Source of the DNA: Pseudoclavibacter sp. 13-3
GTDB lineage: Bacteria > Actinomycetota > Actinomycetes > Actinomycetales > Microbacteriaceae
Length of the DNA stretch: 64,000 nucleotides
Direction: 5' to 3'
Assembly (NCBI RefSeq): GCF_021168475.1
Contig: NZ_JAJOZT010000004.1
Location: forward strand, 237,271 to 301,270
This document shows positions 8,916 to 19,140 of this stretch, in pieces. Each line of letters begins with the position of its first letter. Position 1 is the stretch's first letter. The position numbers were made by a program, and so were the translations under genes. Under the pieces are notes generated by a model that ran no database searches, was not told the origin of the DNA, and saw only the letters and a program-made list of their open reading frames with translations.

Positions 8916-10148
8916 TCATACGGCGCTGTCGCTCGCTGCGTCAGCGGATTCTTCGGAGCTCGCCGCCGCATCCGCCGACGCCGCGCCGGAGGGGGCTTTG
9001 GCTTCCTCCTCGGCGGCCAGCTCGGCCTCGCGGATCTCACGACGCTCTCGAGCCGACTTCTTCCGGGCGAACCGCGCCGGACGTTCCGGTCCGTCCCAGA
9101 CCTGCAGCACCGACCAGGCCGCGGCGGTGAGCGGTACGGCGATGATCGCTCCCAGCACGCCGCCGAGTGAGGCGCCGATGGTCAGTGCGATCAGAATCAC
9201 CAACGGGTGCAGCTTCAGGGTGCGCCCCATGACCACCGGCTGCAGGAGGTTTCCCTCGAGCTGGTTGACCACGATCACGATGGCGATGACGATCAGCGCG
9301 GCGATCGGCCCGTTGGCCACCAGCGCGACCAGCGCGGCGAGGATGCCGGCCAGGGTGGCGCCGACGATCGGGATGTACGCCGTGACGAACACGATCACGG
9401 CCAGGGGCAGCGCCAGCGGCACCTGCAGAATGACGAGCCCGATGCCGATTCCGACGGCGTCGGCCGCAGCCACGATGGTGGTGCCGCGCAGATAGCTGCC
9501 GAACGTGGCGACCGCCTGCTGACCGGCGCGACGAGCCCGCGCGTATCCTTCTCCGTGCAGCGGGCGCAGCAGGAACTCCCAGATCGCCGCCCCGTCTTTG
9601 AGAAAGAAGAAGAGCACGACGACGAAGATGCCGAAGCCGGTGAAGAACTCCGCCGTCGCCGAGACGCCCGCGAGCGCTCCGCTCTGGAACCCGCTGCTGG
9701 CCAGCACGCCCTGGGCCCACTCCCCGATCTCGGCGAGCGCCGGCAGATGCACGGTGAAGGGCAGCCCGTCGATGAACTCCTGCAGCGTCGTCATGCCCTC
9801 GGTGGCTGAGCTGACGAGCACGCTCCACTGGTTGAGCACCGCCCAGACGATCAGCCAGATCAGCAGACCGAAGGCGACCACGATGCTCAGCAGAGCGGTC
9901 CATGCGGCGAGCATGGCAGGCGCGCCCCGGCGTGTCAGCCACGAGGTGAAGGGCACGATCGCCGACGAGACGATCAGGGCGAGCAGCACGGGAATCCCGA
10001 CGATCGACACCTGCATGATGCCGAAGATCAGCACCACGATCACGGCGAGCACCACCAGAATCTGCAGGCAGCGCGTGGCGAGTGCGCCGAAGCCGTCAGC
10101 CCAGAGTCGACGCACGGCTCCCGGTTCTCTCACTGCTCGTTCTGTCAT
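8916..10148 (-). CDS. AI-2E family (PerM/YdiK-like) transporter
   Basis: 410-residue polytopic membrane protein of the AI-2E exporter family, which includes the quorum-signal exporter TqsA and PerM-like permeases of other function. There are about eight hydrophobic segments. The family signature sits near residues 300-345: NQLEGNLLQPVVMGR, then LHPLVILIALTIG and GVLGAIIAVPLTA. The C-terminus is an Arg/Ala/Glu-rich cytoplasmic tail of about 55 residues, low in complexity. AAGGAG lies 9 nt before the ATG. It diverges from nadE. The substrate is unknown. Confidence 0.85.
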   Translation of the reverse strand: MTERAVREPGAVRRLWADGFGALATRCLQILVVLAVIVVLIFGIMQVSIVGIPVLLALIVSSAIVPFTSWLTRRGAPAMLAAWTALLSIVVAFGLLIWLIVWAVLNQWSVLVSSATEGMTTLQEFIDGLPFTVHLPALAEIGEWAQGVLASSGFQSGALAGVSATAEFFTGFGIFVVVLFFFLKDGAAIWEFLLRPLHGEGYARARRAGQQAVATFGSYLRGTTIVAAADAVGIGIGLVILQVPLALPLAVIVFVTAYIPIVGATLAGILAALVALVANGPIAALIVIAIVIVVNQLEGNLLQPVVMGRTLKLHPLVILIALTIGASLGGVLGAIIAVPLTAAAWSVLQVWDGPERPARFARKKSARERREIREAELAAEEEAKAPSGAASADAAASSEESADAASDSAV

Positions 10149-10250
10149 GGCGTCTCAGCTCCTTCGTTCGAGTCGTGCCCTCACGGTAGCAAATGTTCAC
10201 CTGGTGTACTGTCTGTCAGCGCGAGGCCGCGCTGTGCCAGACTGGAGCCC

Positions 10251-12365
10251 ATGACCGATCGACTTGTCGCCGCCCGCGCCCTCGGTGCGCAGGCGAGCGC
10301 CTACGCTCAGGGCTTCGCACGCGTCGCAGCCGTCACTTTTCCCATCTCGATCGCCGATCCCGCCGCGAATGCGCATCAGGTCATCGAACAGGCCGTCGCC
10401 TGCGATCGCGATGCGGTCGGGGTGGCCGTCTTCAGCGAGCTGTGCCTGACCGGGTACGCCATCGACGACCTGGTGCTGCAGGATGCCGTGCTCGACTCCG
10501 CCGTGGACGCGCTGATCGAGGTGATCGCCGCGAGCACCGAGCTGCTGCCGGTGCTGGTGGTCGGCGTGCCGCTGCGGCACAGATCGCGTCTGTACAACTG
10601 CGCTGCGGTCGTCCATCGCGGCCGTCTGCTCGGCGTCGTGCCGAAGTCGTATCTGCCGACCTACCGGGAGTTCTACGAGCGCCGCTGGTATGCACCGGGC
10701 GACGACCAGCGCGGCGGCAGCATCCGCGTCGGCGACCTCGACGCGCCCTTCGGCACCGACCTGCTCTTCGACGCCGTCGACGTGCCGGGTCTCGTGCTGC
10801 ACGCCGAGGTCTGCGAAGACATGTGGGTGCCGGTGCCGCCGAGCGCTCGTGCCGCGCTCGCCGGCGCGAGCGTGCTCGCGAACCTCTCGGGCAGCCCCAT
10901 CACCATCGCCCGCGCCGATGATCGTCGTCTCTTGGTGCGCTCGGCATCGGCCCGCTGCCTGGCCGCCTACGTCTACGCTGCGGCCGGAGCCGGCGAGTCG
11001 AGCAACGACCTCTCGTGGGACGGCCAGACGATGATCTACGACAACGGCGCGCTGCTCGCCGAGACTGAGCGCTTTCCCGACGGGCCGAGGCGGTCGGTCG
11101 CCGACGTCGACCTCGACGTGCTGCGGCAGGAGCGCCTGCGGCAGGGCACATTCGACGACAACCGGCGCACACTCGCCGATCTGAGCGGCGACGGCGAAGA
11201 GAGCTCCTATCGCACCGTCTCGTTCCAGCTGAGGCCGCCCACCGACGACATCGGCCTGCGTCGCGCACTCGCCCGTTTTCCGTTCGTTCCCGCCGACCCT
11301 GCGCGGCTCGCGCAGGACTGCTACGAGGCCTACAGCATCCAGGTCTCGGGTCTCATGCAGCGCATGCGCTCGATCGGGTCGCCGAAGCTCGTGATCGGCG
11401 TCTCGGGCGGCCTCGACTCGACGCACGCGCTGCTCGTCTGCGCACAGGCCATGGACCGTCTCGGACGCCCGCGCGCCGACATCCTCGCGTTCACCATGCC
11501 CGGATTCGCCACCACCGACCGCACGAAGTCGAACGCTGCGGCGCTCGCCGAGTCGCTGGGGGTCACATTCGAAGAGCTCGACATCAGGCCTGCCGCACGC
11601 GAGCTGCTCAGCCGCATCGGGCATCCCTTCGCCGGCGGCGTGCCGGTCTATGACACCACCTTCGAGAACGTGCAGGCCGGTCTGCGCACCGACTACCTGT
11701 TCCGACTCGCGAACCAGCGCGGCGGCATCGTGGTGGGCACCGGCGACCTCTCGGAGGGCGCATTGGGGTGGTCGACGTACGGCGTCGGCGATCAGATGTC
11801 GCACTATACGGTGAACACCGGCGTGCCGAAGACGCTGATGCAGCATCTGATCCGCTGGGTGAGCTCGACCGGGCATTTCTCGGCGGAGGTCTCGGCTGTG
11901 CTGCAGCGCGTGCTCGACACCGAGATCTCGCCCGAGCTGGTGCCCGCCGGAGCCGACGGCAAGGTGCAGAGCACCGAAGACCGGATCGGCCCCTACGCCC
12001 TGCACGACTTCACGCTCTACCAGGTGCTGCGCCACGGCATGCGTCCGAGTCGCATCGCCTGGCTGGCCGCACACGCGTGGGCCGAGCCGGCCACCTGTCT
12101 TGATGCGGGCATGGGTCAGTGGCCGGCGGGTTTTCCCGACGCCGACCGCCACGACTTCGATCAGCGTCAGATCGTGCACTGGCTTGAGGTCTTTCTGCAG
12201 CGCTTCTTCGGGTTCGCCCAGTTCAAGCGCACGGCCATTCCGAACGGCCCGAAGGTCTCGGCTGGCGGGTCGCTCTCGCCGCGCGGCGACTGGCGGGCGC
12301 CCTCAGACTCCACACCGCAGGCGTGGCTCGCCGAGCTGCACCTGGCGTTTCCGAGCGCCGACTGA
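10251..12365 (+). CDS. nadE: Glutamine-dependent NAD(+) synthase
   Basis: 704-residue two-domain enzyme that makes NAD from nicotinate adenine dinucleotide, ATP and glutamine. The N-terminal nitrilase-type glutaminase (about residues 20-290) shows FSELCLTGY with the catalytic Glu 63, a Lys in the VVPKSYLPTYREFYE segment, and the nucleophile in AEVCEDMW. The C-terminal synthetase (about 360-690) begins with the PP-loop GVSGGLDSTHAL. Length matches glutamine-dependent NadE of actinobacteria rather than the short ammonia-only form. It is cotranscribed with nothing obvious: it diverges from the AI-2E gene and ends 5 nt from rraA. Confidence 0.95.
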   Translation: MTDRLVAARALGAQASAYAQGFARVAAVTFPISIADPAANAHQVIEQAVACDRDAVGVAVFSELCLTGYAIDDLVLQDAVLDSAVDALIEVIAASTELLPVLVVGVPLRHRSRLYNCAAVVHRGRLLGVVPKSYLPTYREFYERRWYAPGDDQRGGSIRVGDLDAPFGTDLLFDAVDVPGLVLHAEVCEDMWVPVPPSARAALAGASVLANLSGSPITIARADDRRLLVRSASARCLAAYVYAAAGAGESSNDLSWDGQTMIYDNGALLAETERFPDGPRRSVADVDLDVLRQERLRQGTFDDNRRTLADLSGDGEESSYRTVSFQLRPPTDDIGLRRALARFPFVPADPARLAQDCYEAYSIQVSGLMQRMRSIGSPKLVIGVSGGLDSTHALLVCAQAMDRLGRPRADILAFTMPGFATTDRTKSNAAALAESLGVTFEELDIRPAARELLSRIGHPFAGGVPVYDTTFENVQAGLRTDYLFRLANQRGGIVVGTGDLSEGALGWSTYGVGDQMSHYTVNTGVPKTLMQHLIRWVSSTGHFSAEVSAVLQRVLDTEISPELVPAGADGKVQSTEDRIGPYALHDFTLYQVLRHGMRPSRIAWLAAHAWAEPATCLDAGMGQWPAGFPDADRHDFDQRQIVHWLEVFLQRFFGFAQFKRTAIPNGPKVSAGGSLSPRGDWRAPSDSTPQAWLAELHLAFPSAD

Positions 12366-12370
12366 GTCGG

Positions 12371-12871
12371 TCAGCCCTCGGAGCGCGGGTCGACGCTGAG
12401 AAACACCACGCCATCCTCGTCTGAGACCACCCAGTCGCCCGGCCGCACATCGACCTCGAGAAAGCGGATGGGCTCGCCCAGCACACCGAAGCCACGCTTC
12501 ACCGTGGGCACCGGCTGCGAGCCCAGGGCCTTGATGTGCACGTCGGCCTGACCGAGCTCGACGGTGTCGCGCACGGCTCCGGCTACCAGGATGCCGGCCC
12601 AGCCGCTGCGAGCGGCCAGCGCCCCCAGATTGCCGCCGACCACCGCACGCCGCAGCGAGGCTCCGGCATCGACGACGAGCACGCGCCCTTCGCCTGGTGT
12701 GCCGAGCTGCTCTCTGATCAGCGTGTTGTCTTCGTGCACCTGCAGCGTCTGCACACGCCCGAAGACACGGGGTCGGCCTCCGAAGCTGCGCAGCTGGGTG
12801 ACCACGCTGCGCAGCTCGCGATCCCGGTCGTCGGCGAGGTCTGCGGTCAGCAGGTCGGCGGTGTCGGTCAT
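12371..12871 (-). CDS. rraA: RraA family protein (oxaloacetate decarboxylase / HMG aldolase fold)
   Basis: 166-residue RraA-like protein. The fold is shared by E. coli RraA, which inhibits RNase E, and by class II 4-hydroxy-4-methyl-2-oxoglutarate aldolases and oxaloacetate decarboxylases. The active-site pattern is present: GGNLGALAARSGWAGILVAGAVRD spans about residues 79-102, ending in the conserved Arg-Asp pair. The ATG overlaps the TGA of ramB by four bases (12868-12871), and AAAGGA lies upstream inside ramB, so expression is coupled to the glyoxylate regulator. That context favours a metabolic role on C4 keto acids; RNase regulation is the alternative. Confidence 0.8.
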   Translation of the reverse strand: MTDTADLLTADLADDRDRELRSVVTQLRSFGGRPRVFGRVQTLQVHEDNTLIREQLGTPGEGRVLVVDAGASLRRAVVGGNLGALAARSGWAGILVAGAVRDTVELGQADVHIKALGSQPVPTVKRGFGVLGEPIRFLEVDVRPGDWVVSDEDGVVFLSVDPRSEG

Positions 12872-14379
12872 GGGCGGTTCCTTTCGTGGGCGGTCAGAGA
12901 CGGTTCGGCGGGTGCGTGTCGTTCGAGAAACTCGTACACGTCAGTGGTGTCGACGCCGGGAAACACGCCCTGCGGCAGCGCGGCGAGCAGCGAGGCGTGC
13001 GGTCGTGTGGCGGGCCAGCACTGATCCTCCCATTTCTCGCGCAGGTGCGCAGGCGGAACGCGGCAGCAGTTCTCGTCCGGGCAGGTTGAGACGGCACGGC
13101 TGGTGGTGTTGCCGCCGCGGAACCAGCGGGCATGCGTGAAGTCGGTGCCGACCGACACCGACACCCGCCCCTGCGACGAGGCGAGCACGCGGGCGGCGCA
13201 CCAGAACGTGCCGGTCGGGGTGTCAGTGTACTGTGCGAACGGGCTGAAGTGATCGGTCTCGGCGAAGACAATGCGGCTCGTCCAGTGACGGCAGCAGGTC
13301 TGCCCCTCGATGGCGCCCAGCGAATCGGTGGGAAAGCACACTGCGTCGTTCTCATAGGCTTTCCAGATCGTGCCCGACTCGTGCACTTTCACGAAGTGCA
13401 CGGGCAGATCGAGAAACTCGGTGGCCAGATTGGTGAACCGATGCGCGGCGGTCTCGTAGCTGACCGCATAGGCGTCGCGAAAGTCGTCGATGGCCAGATC
13501 TTTGTTCGCCTTGGCAGCCTGCAGTCGCTCGACGCTGCGGGTGCGCGGCATGAGCATCGCACCGGCGAAGTAGTTGCTCTCGACCCGCTGGCGCAGAAAC
13601 TCGGCGTAGTCTACCGGAACGGTGTGGCCCAGCACCTTGCTCGACAGCGCCTGCAGCACTGCGGCGCGCGAGTCGCCCGAGCCGATCACCGACTGGGGCA
13701 GATAGATGCGGCCGTTGCGCTCGTCCAGCACCGACCGCGTCGACTGCGGCAGATCGTCGACGTAGTGCAGTGTGACGCCGAGGTGGTCGGCCAGCGCTGC
13801 GGTCAGCCGCTGCGGCAGCGGCCCGCCCGTGTAGCCGAGCGTCTCGAGCAGGCCCTCGGCTTCGTTCTCGATCGCCGCGAAGTAATTGTCGCCAGCTCGC
13901 ATCGTGGTGCGCAGCTCGGCGTTCACCCGACGGGCTTCTTCGGGGGTGGCCTGGCGATCGTCGCGCAGCTGCTCGATCTTGCGGTACAGTCCGACGATCG
14001 TCGCCAGGGCGTCGTCTCCCAGGCGCGGCCCCACCCGCACCGCGGGCAGTCCGAGCGACGAGAACCCGACCGAGCGCTGAATGCGTTCGAGTTCGACCTC
14101 ATGCGACACCCGTTCGCTGGGAGCCTCGTCGCCGCCAATGAGATCTTCGAGAGGCACGGCCAACGCCTCGGCGATGCGCCTGAGCTGGCTGAGCTTCGGC
14201 TCCCGGTGGCCGTTCTCGAGCGCCGAGACCTGACTGGGCGCGCGCTCGATCGCCTGCGCGAGCGACTCCAGAGTGAGCCCTCGCTGTTTTCGTATCGCGC
14301 GAATCCGTCGCCCGATGATGAGTGCGTCAACCGTCGCCTCATCGTCAAGACGCGCCCCGCGCCGTTGCGTGGTCGTCAT
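12868..14379 (-). CDS. ramB: RamB-type regulator of acetate/glyoxylate metabolism (XRE-ScfRs)
   Basis: 503-residue transcription regulator. Residues about 21-76 form an XRE helix-turn-helix with TLESLAQAIERAPSQVSALE. The middle part resembles a degenerate ImmA/IrrE-like domain, and the C-terminal part is the short-chain fatty acyl regulator (ScfRs) region with Cys-rich segments TCCRHW and CPDENCCR. This is the architecture of RamB, which controls aceA and aceB in Corynebacterium and icl1 in Mycobacterium. It lies divergent from aceA, the expected arrangement. The ATG at 14379 was chosen over an in-frame GTG six codons upstream; neither has a good ribosome site. It is followed by rraA with a 4-nt overlap. 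Confidence 0.88.
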   Translation of the reverse strand: MTTTQRRGARLDDEATVDALIIGRRIRAIRKQRGLTLESLAQAIERAPSQVSALENGHREPKLSQLRRIAEALAVPLEDLIGGDEAPSERVSHEVELERIQRSVGFSSLGLPAVRVGPRLGDDALATIVGLYRKIEQLRDDRQATPEEARRVNAELRTTMRAGDNYFAAIENEAEGLLETLGYTGGPLPQRLTAALADHLGVTLHYVDDLPQSTRSVLDERNGRIYLPQSVIGSGDSRAAVLQALSSKVLGHTVPVDYAEFLRQRVESNYFAGAMLMPRTRSVERLQAAKANKDLAIDDFRDAYAVSYETAAHRFTNLATEFLDLPVHFVKVHESGTIWKAYENDAVCFPTDSLGAIEGQTCCRHWTSRIVFAETDHFSPFAQYTDTPTGTFWCAARVLASSQGRVSVSVGTDFTHARWFRGGNTTSRAVSTCPDENCCRVPPAHLREKWEDQCWPATRPHASLLAALPQGVFPGVDTTDVYEFLERHAPAEPSLTAHERNRP

Positions 14380-14397
14380 GCATTCATGATGGCACAC

Positions 14398-14593
14398 GCG
14401 TTTTCTCCGCAGAACAGAAGAATCGCAGAACTTTCCTGTCGTTCGGTTCAGATCGCCCGGTTCGGGTGACGCAGAGTAGAACTCACCACAGCACGACCGA
14501 ACGAATCCATGACGACTCGATCATCCGAGTGACGCGGTTCGGCCCACCGGCCGATGCGGTGGCACACGCACCATGAGATCAAAGGAGATCACC
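14398..14593. promoter_or_regulatory. ramB-aceA divergent control region
   Basis: About 200 bp between the divergent starts. AGAACTTT at 14427-14434 matches the first eight positions of the RamB consensus RRAACTTTGCAAA known from Corynebacterium, but the remainder (CCTGT) does not, so this is a half match at best. AAAGGAGATCACC directly precedes the aceA ATG. I see no clear full -35/-10 pair. Confidence 0.4.
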
Positions 14594-15904
<1,311 letters not shown>

Positions 15905-16058
15905 TCTCGTCTGGTCGGGGCGCTCGTGCAACGGCGCAGGCTGCGCCCCGACCGGCTCGCTCCCGACGACGCCGTCACCGCGACGCCAGTCGCCACGTCT
16001 CGCCATCATGCATCCGCCGATCAGCGACGATCGGCACCGCCATCAGGATTGGAGAATC

Positions 16059-17777
16059 ATGCACACCACCACCGCCTTCCGCCGGCCGACCCGACCCGTC
16101 GTGCGCATCGCCGGCCCCATGCACGAACGCTTCGACGAGATTCTCACACCCGAGGCACTCGGCTTTCTCGCAGCGCTGCACCACCGCTTCTCGTCTCGTC
16201 GCCACGAGCTGCTCGCCAAGCGGGCGAAGCGGCTGAAAGACTACTCACTCGGCACCAACCCCGACTTCCTGCCCGGCACCGCGCACATCCGCAGCGATCG
16301 CAGCTGGCGCGTCGTCGGATCCGAGGGAGCACCGGGGCTGCAGGATCGCCGCGTCGAGATCACCGGCCCGACCGACCGCAAGATGACCATCAACGCGCTC
16401 AACTCCACGGCGAAGGTCTGGCTCGCCGACTTCGAAGATGCGACCAGCCCCACCTGGCAGAACGTGGTCGGCGGCCAGCTGAGCCTCTTCGACGCCATCC
16501 GCGGAGAGATCGACTTCACCACGCCCGAGGGCAAGCAGTACGCCCTGCGCACGAACGAACTCACCGAGCTGCCGACCATCGTGCCCCGGCCGCGCGGCTG
16601 GCATCTGCCCGAGAAGCATCTGGTCTTCACCGATGACAACAACCGCACCGAAGACACGTCGGGCAGCCTCGTCGACTTCGGGCTGTACTTCTTCCACAAT
16701 GCGAACGAGCTCATCGCCCGCGGCCGTGGCCCGTACTTCTACATTCCCAAGCTCGAGAGCCACCTCGAAGCCCGGCTGTGGAACGACGTCTTCTCCTTCG
16801 CCGAGCGCACGCTGGGCCTCGAGACCGGCACGATCCGCGCCACCGTGCTGATCGAGACGCTGCCCGCGGCCTTCGAGATCGACGAGATCCTCTATGAGAT
16901 GCGCGACCACATCACCGGCATCAACGCGGGCCGCTGGGACTACATCTTCAGCGTGATCAAGGTGTTCCGCGAGCGCGGCGCCAAGAACGTGCTGCCCGAT
17001 CGCGCCTGCATCACCATGGACGTCCCGTTCACCCGTGCCTACGCTCAGCTGCTGGTGCAGACCGCTCATGCCCGAGGTGCCTACGCCATCGGCGGCATGA
17101 GCGCGTTCATTCCGAACCGGCGCGACCCCGAGGTCACCGAGCGCGCCTTCCAGAAGGTGTCGGCAGACAAGCGCCGCGAGGCGGAGGCCGGCTACGACGG
17201 CACCTGGGTCGCGCATCCCGATCTGATCCCGTACGCGCAGGCCGAGTTCGACAAGGTGCTCGGCGAGCGCCCCCACCAGGTCGATCGTCAGATCGACGAC
17301 GTCAGAATCGGGCAGAGCGACCTGCTGAACTTCCAGGCGACTCCGGGCGAGGTCACCGAGGCCGGCCTGCGCGACAACATCTCGGTGGGCATCCGCTACA
17401 TCGAGTCCTGGCTGCGCGGCGTCGGCGCTGCGGCCCTCGACAATCTGATGGAAGACGCGGCGACCGCCGAGATCTCGCGCACGCAGATCTGGCAGTGGCT
17501 GCACTACCAGACCGTCACCGCCGAGGGAGAGACGGTCACCCGCGGTCGCGTGCAGCAGATCATCGACGACGTGGTCTCGCAGCTGCAGCGCTTCGACGGC
17601 GACCGATTCGACGACGCAGTGCAGGTGTTCGCGCAGGTCGCCCTCGACAAGCCGTTCCTGCCCTTTCTCACGACCGAGGCGTATCGGCGCTACCTCGCCA
17701 CCGACGTGGTCGCGCCGGAGCTGCTGCCCGACGAGGCCGCCAGCCGCGCCGAGCCGCAGCCGGCGAACCGGGGATGA
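16059..17777 (+). CDS. aceB: Malate synthase A
   Basis: 572-residue malate synthase of the A type, joining glyoxylate and acetyl-CoA to malate, the second step of the glyoxylate shunt. Features include the VWLADFEDATSPTW segment (about residues 121-134), the GRGPYFYIPKLES segment and the acidic ATVLIETLPAAFEIDEI region that holds metal ligands. GGAGAA lies 4 nt before the ATG. It is somewhat longer than E. coli AceB (533 residues), with extra residues at both ends. The MFS gene starts 4 nt after its stop. Confidence 0.95.
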   Translation: MHTTTAFRRPTRPVVRIAGPMHERFDEILTPEALGFLAALHHRFSSRRHELLAKRAKRLKDYSLGTNPDFLPGTAHIRSDRSWRVVGSEGAPGLQDRRVEITGPTDRKMTINALNSTAKVWLADFEDATSPTWQNVVGGQLSLFDAIRGEIDFTTPEGKQYALRTNELTELPTIVPRPRGWHLPEKHLVFTDDNNRTEDTSGSLVDFGLYFFHNANELIARGRGPYFYIPKLESHLEARLWNDVFSFAERTLGLETGTIRATVLIETLPAAFEIDEILYEMRDHITGINAGRWDYIFSVIKVFRERGAKNVLPDRACITMDVPFTRAYAQLLVQTAHARGAYAIGGMSAFIPNRRDPEVTERAFQKVSADKRREAEAGYDGTWVAHPDLIPYAQAEFDKVLGERPHQVDRQIDDVRIGQSDLLNFQATPGEVTEAGLRDNISVGIRYIESWLRGVGAAALDNLMEDAATAEISRTQIWQWLHYQTVTAEGETVTRGRVQQIIDDVVSQLQRFDGDRFDDAVQVFAQVALDKPFLPFLTTEAYRRYLATDVVAPELLPDEAASRAEPQPANRG

Positions 17778-17781
17778 CGCC

Positions 17782-19140
17782 ATGTCGACGCAGCGCACGG
17801 CGGCCTCCGACGTCGCACCGCAGACCGGTCGGGTGCCCTCAGCGACCGGCCGGTCGTGGTTCAGCGTCGCCGCCGTGCTCTTCGCCGTCGCCTGGGCCGG
17901 CAACGAGTTCACTCCCCTGCTGGTGATGTACCAGATGCACAGCGGCTTCGCCGCCCTGCAGGTCAACATCCTCTTCGGCGGGTACGTGCTGGGCATCATT
18001 CCGGCGCTGCTGATCGGCGGTCCCATGGCCGACCGCCTGGGTCGCCGTCCGGTCATGATCCCGGGCCCGCTGCTGGCCATGGCCGGCAGCCTCGTGCTCG
18101 CACTCGGCCCCGAGAGTATGGTGGCCCTCTTCATCGGTCGTCTGCTCTGCGGTCTCGCCCTCGGCCTGGCGATGGCGGTCGGCAGCACTTGGATCAAAGA
18201 GCTCTCGACGGCACCGTTCGATGCGAGCGCCGACGCGGGTGCGGGCGCACGCCGTGCATCCATCACGCTCAGCGTGGGCTTCGGGGCAGGGGCTGCGGTC
18301 GCCGGGGCCATCGCGCAGTGGGGGCCTGCGGCTACGATGCTGCCGTACCTCGTCAACATCGCGCTGCTCATTCCGGTGACGGTGTGGATGCTGCGCACAG
18401 GCCCCGAGACCCAGGTGCACGCGGTGCTCTCCACGTCGCGTCGCCGCAGCCGCTCGCGCTTCGCGCTGATCGCCGAAGACGGCATCGATCCGGCCGTGCG
18501 CCGTCGGTTCCTGCTGGTCGTCGCGCCGGCAGCGCCCTGGGTGTTCGGCTGCGCCGGCAGCGCCTACGCGATCCTGCCCACGCAGCTGCTCTCACTGGCC
18601 CCCGGCCTCGAGATCGGGTTCAGCGCCCTGATGTGCCTGGTGGGGCTGACCTGCGGCGTCGGTGTGCAGCCGCTGGTCAGGCGGCTCGAACGCCGCGGTT
18701 CGGCTCGCACACTGGTGCTCGGCCTGATGGTCGCCTGCGCGGGGATGCTGCTGGCGGCGAGCGCGCTGGCCGCAGAGCAGGTGTGGCTGGGTCTGGTCGC
18801 CGCGGCCGTGCTGGGCACCGGCTACGGCACGGTTCTGGTGTCTGGCCTGCAGTACGTGCAGCGCATCGCACCGCCCGGGCGTCTGGCTGCGTTCACCGCC
18901 GTGTTCTACAGCCTCACCTACCTGGGATTCTTCATGCCGGCGGTCCTCTCGGGCATCGAGCTGGCCTTCAGCGGCGTGCACCACGTCTGGATGTTCACCG
19001 TGGGTGCGGTGCTGGCTCTGGTCAGCCTCGCGGTGATCGCCGCGAGCAGCGCGGCACTGCGAGAGCGTCCCACCGAGGATGCTGTGGTCGCGAGCGCGCT
19101 GGAGAGCGGCCGCGCCGAGGGTGCTAACGTGCCAGCATGA
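17782..19140 (+). CDS. MFS transporter
   Basis: 452-residue major facilitator with about twelve hydrophobic segments. The loop between helices 2 and 3 carries the family pattern as GGPMADRLGRRPVMI (about residues 76-90), and the halves are separated by an Arg/Ser-rich loop near residue 220. The start is 4 nt after aceB, and the stop overlaps the next ATG by four bases (19137-19140), so it belongs to one unit with aceB and the antiporter. By context it may carry a substrate or product of C2 metabolism; the sequence itself does not show which. Confidence 0.8.
   Translation: MSTQRTAASDVAPQTGRVPSATGRSWFSVAAVLFAVAWAGNEFTPLLVMYQMHSGFAALQVNILFGGYVLGIIPALLIGGPMADRLGRRPVMIPGPLLAMAGSLVLALGPESMVALFIGRLLCGLALGLAMAVGSTWIKELSTAPFDASADAGAGARRASITLSVGFGAGAAVAGAIAQWGPAATMLPYLVNIALLIPVTVWMLRTGPETQVHAVLSTSRRRSRSRFALIAEDGIDPAVRRRFLLVVAPAAPWVFGCAGSAYAILPTQLLSLAPGLEIGFSALMCLVGLTCGVGVQPLVRRLERRGSARTLVLGLMVACAGMLLAASALAAEQVWLGLVAAAVLGTGYGTVLVSGLQYVQRIAPPGRLAAFTAVFYSLTYLGFFMPAVLSGIELAFSGVHHVWMFTVGAVLALVSLAVIAASSAALRERPTEDAVVASALESGRAEGANVPA

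Noticed and set aside
10197..12179. 660-codon open frame on the minus strand
   Set aside because: Antisense to nadE, whose motifs are complete; the antisense product has no recognisable domain.
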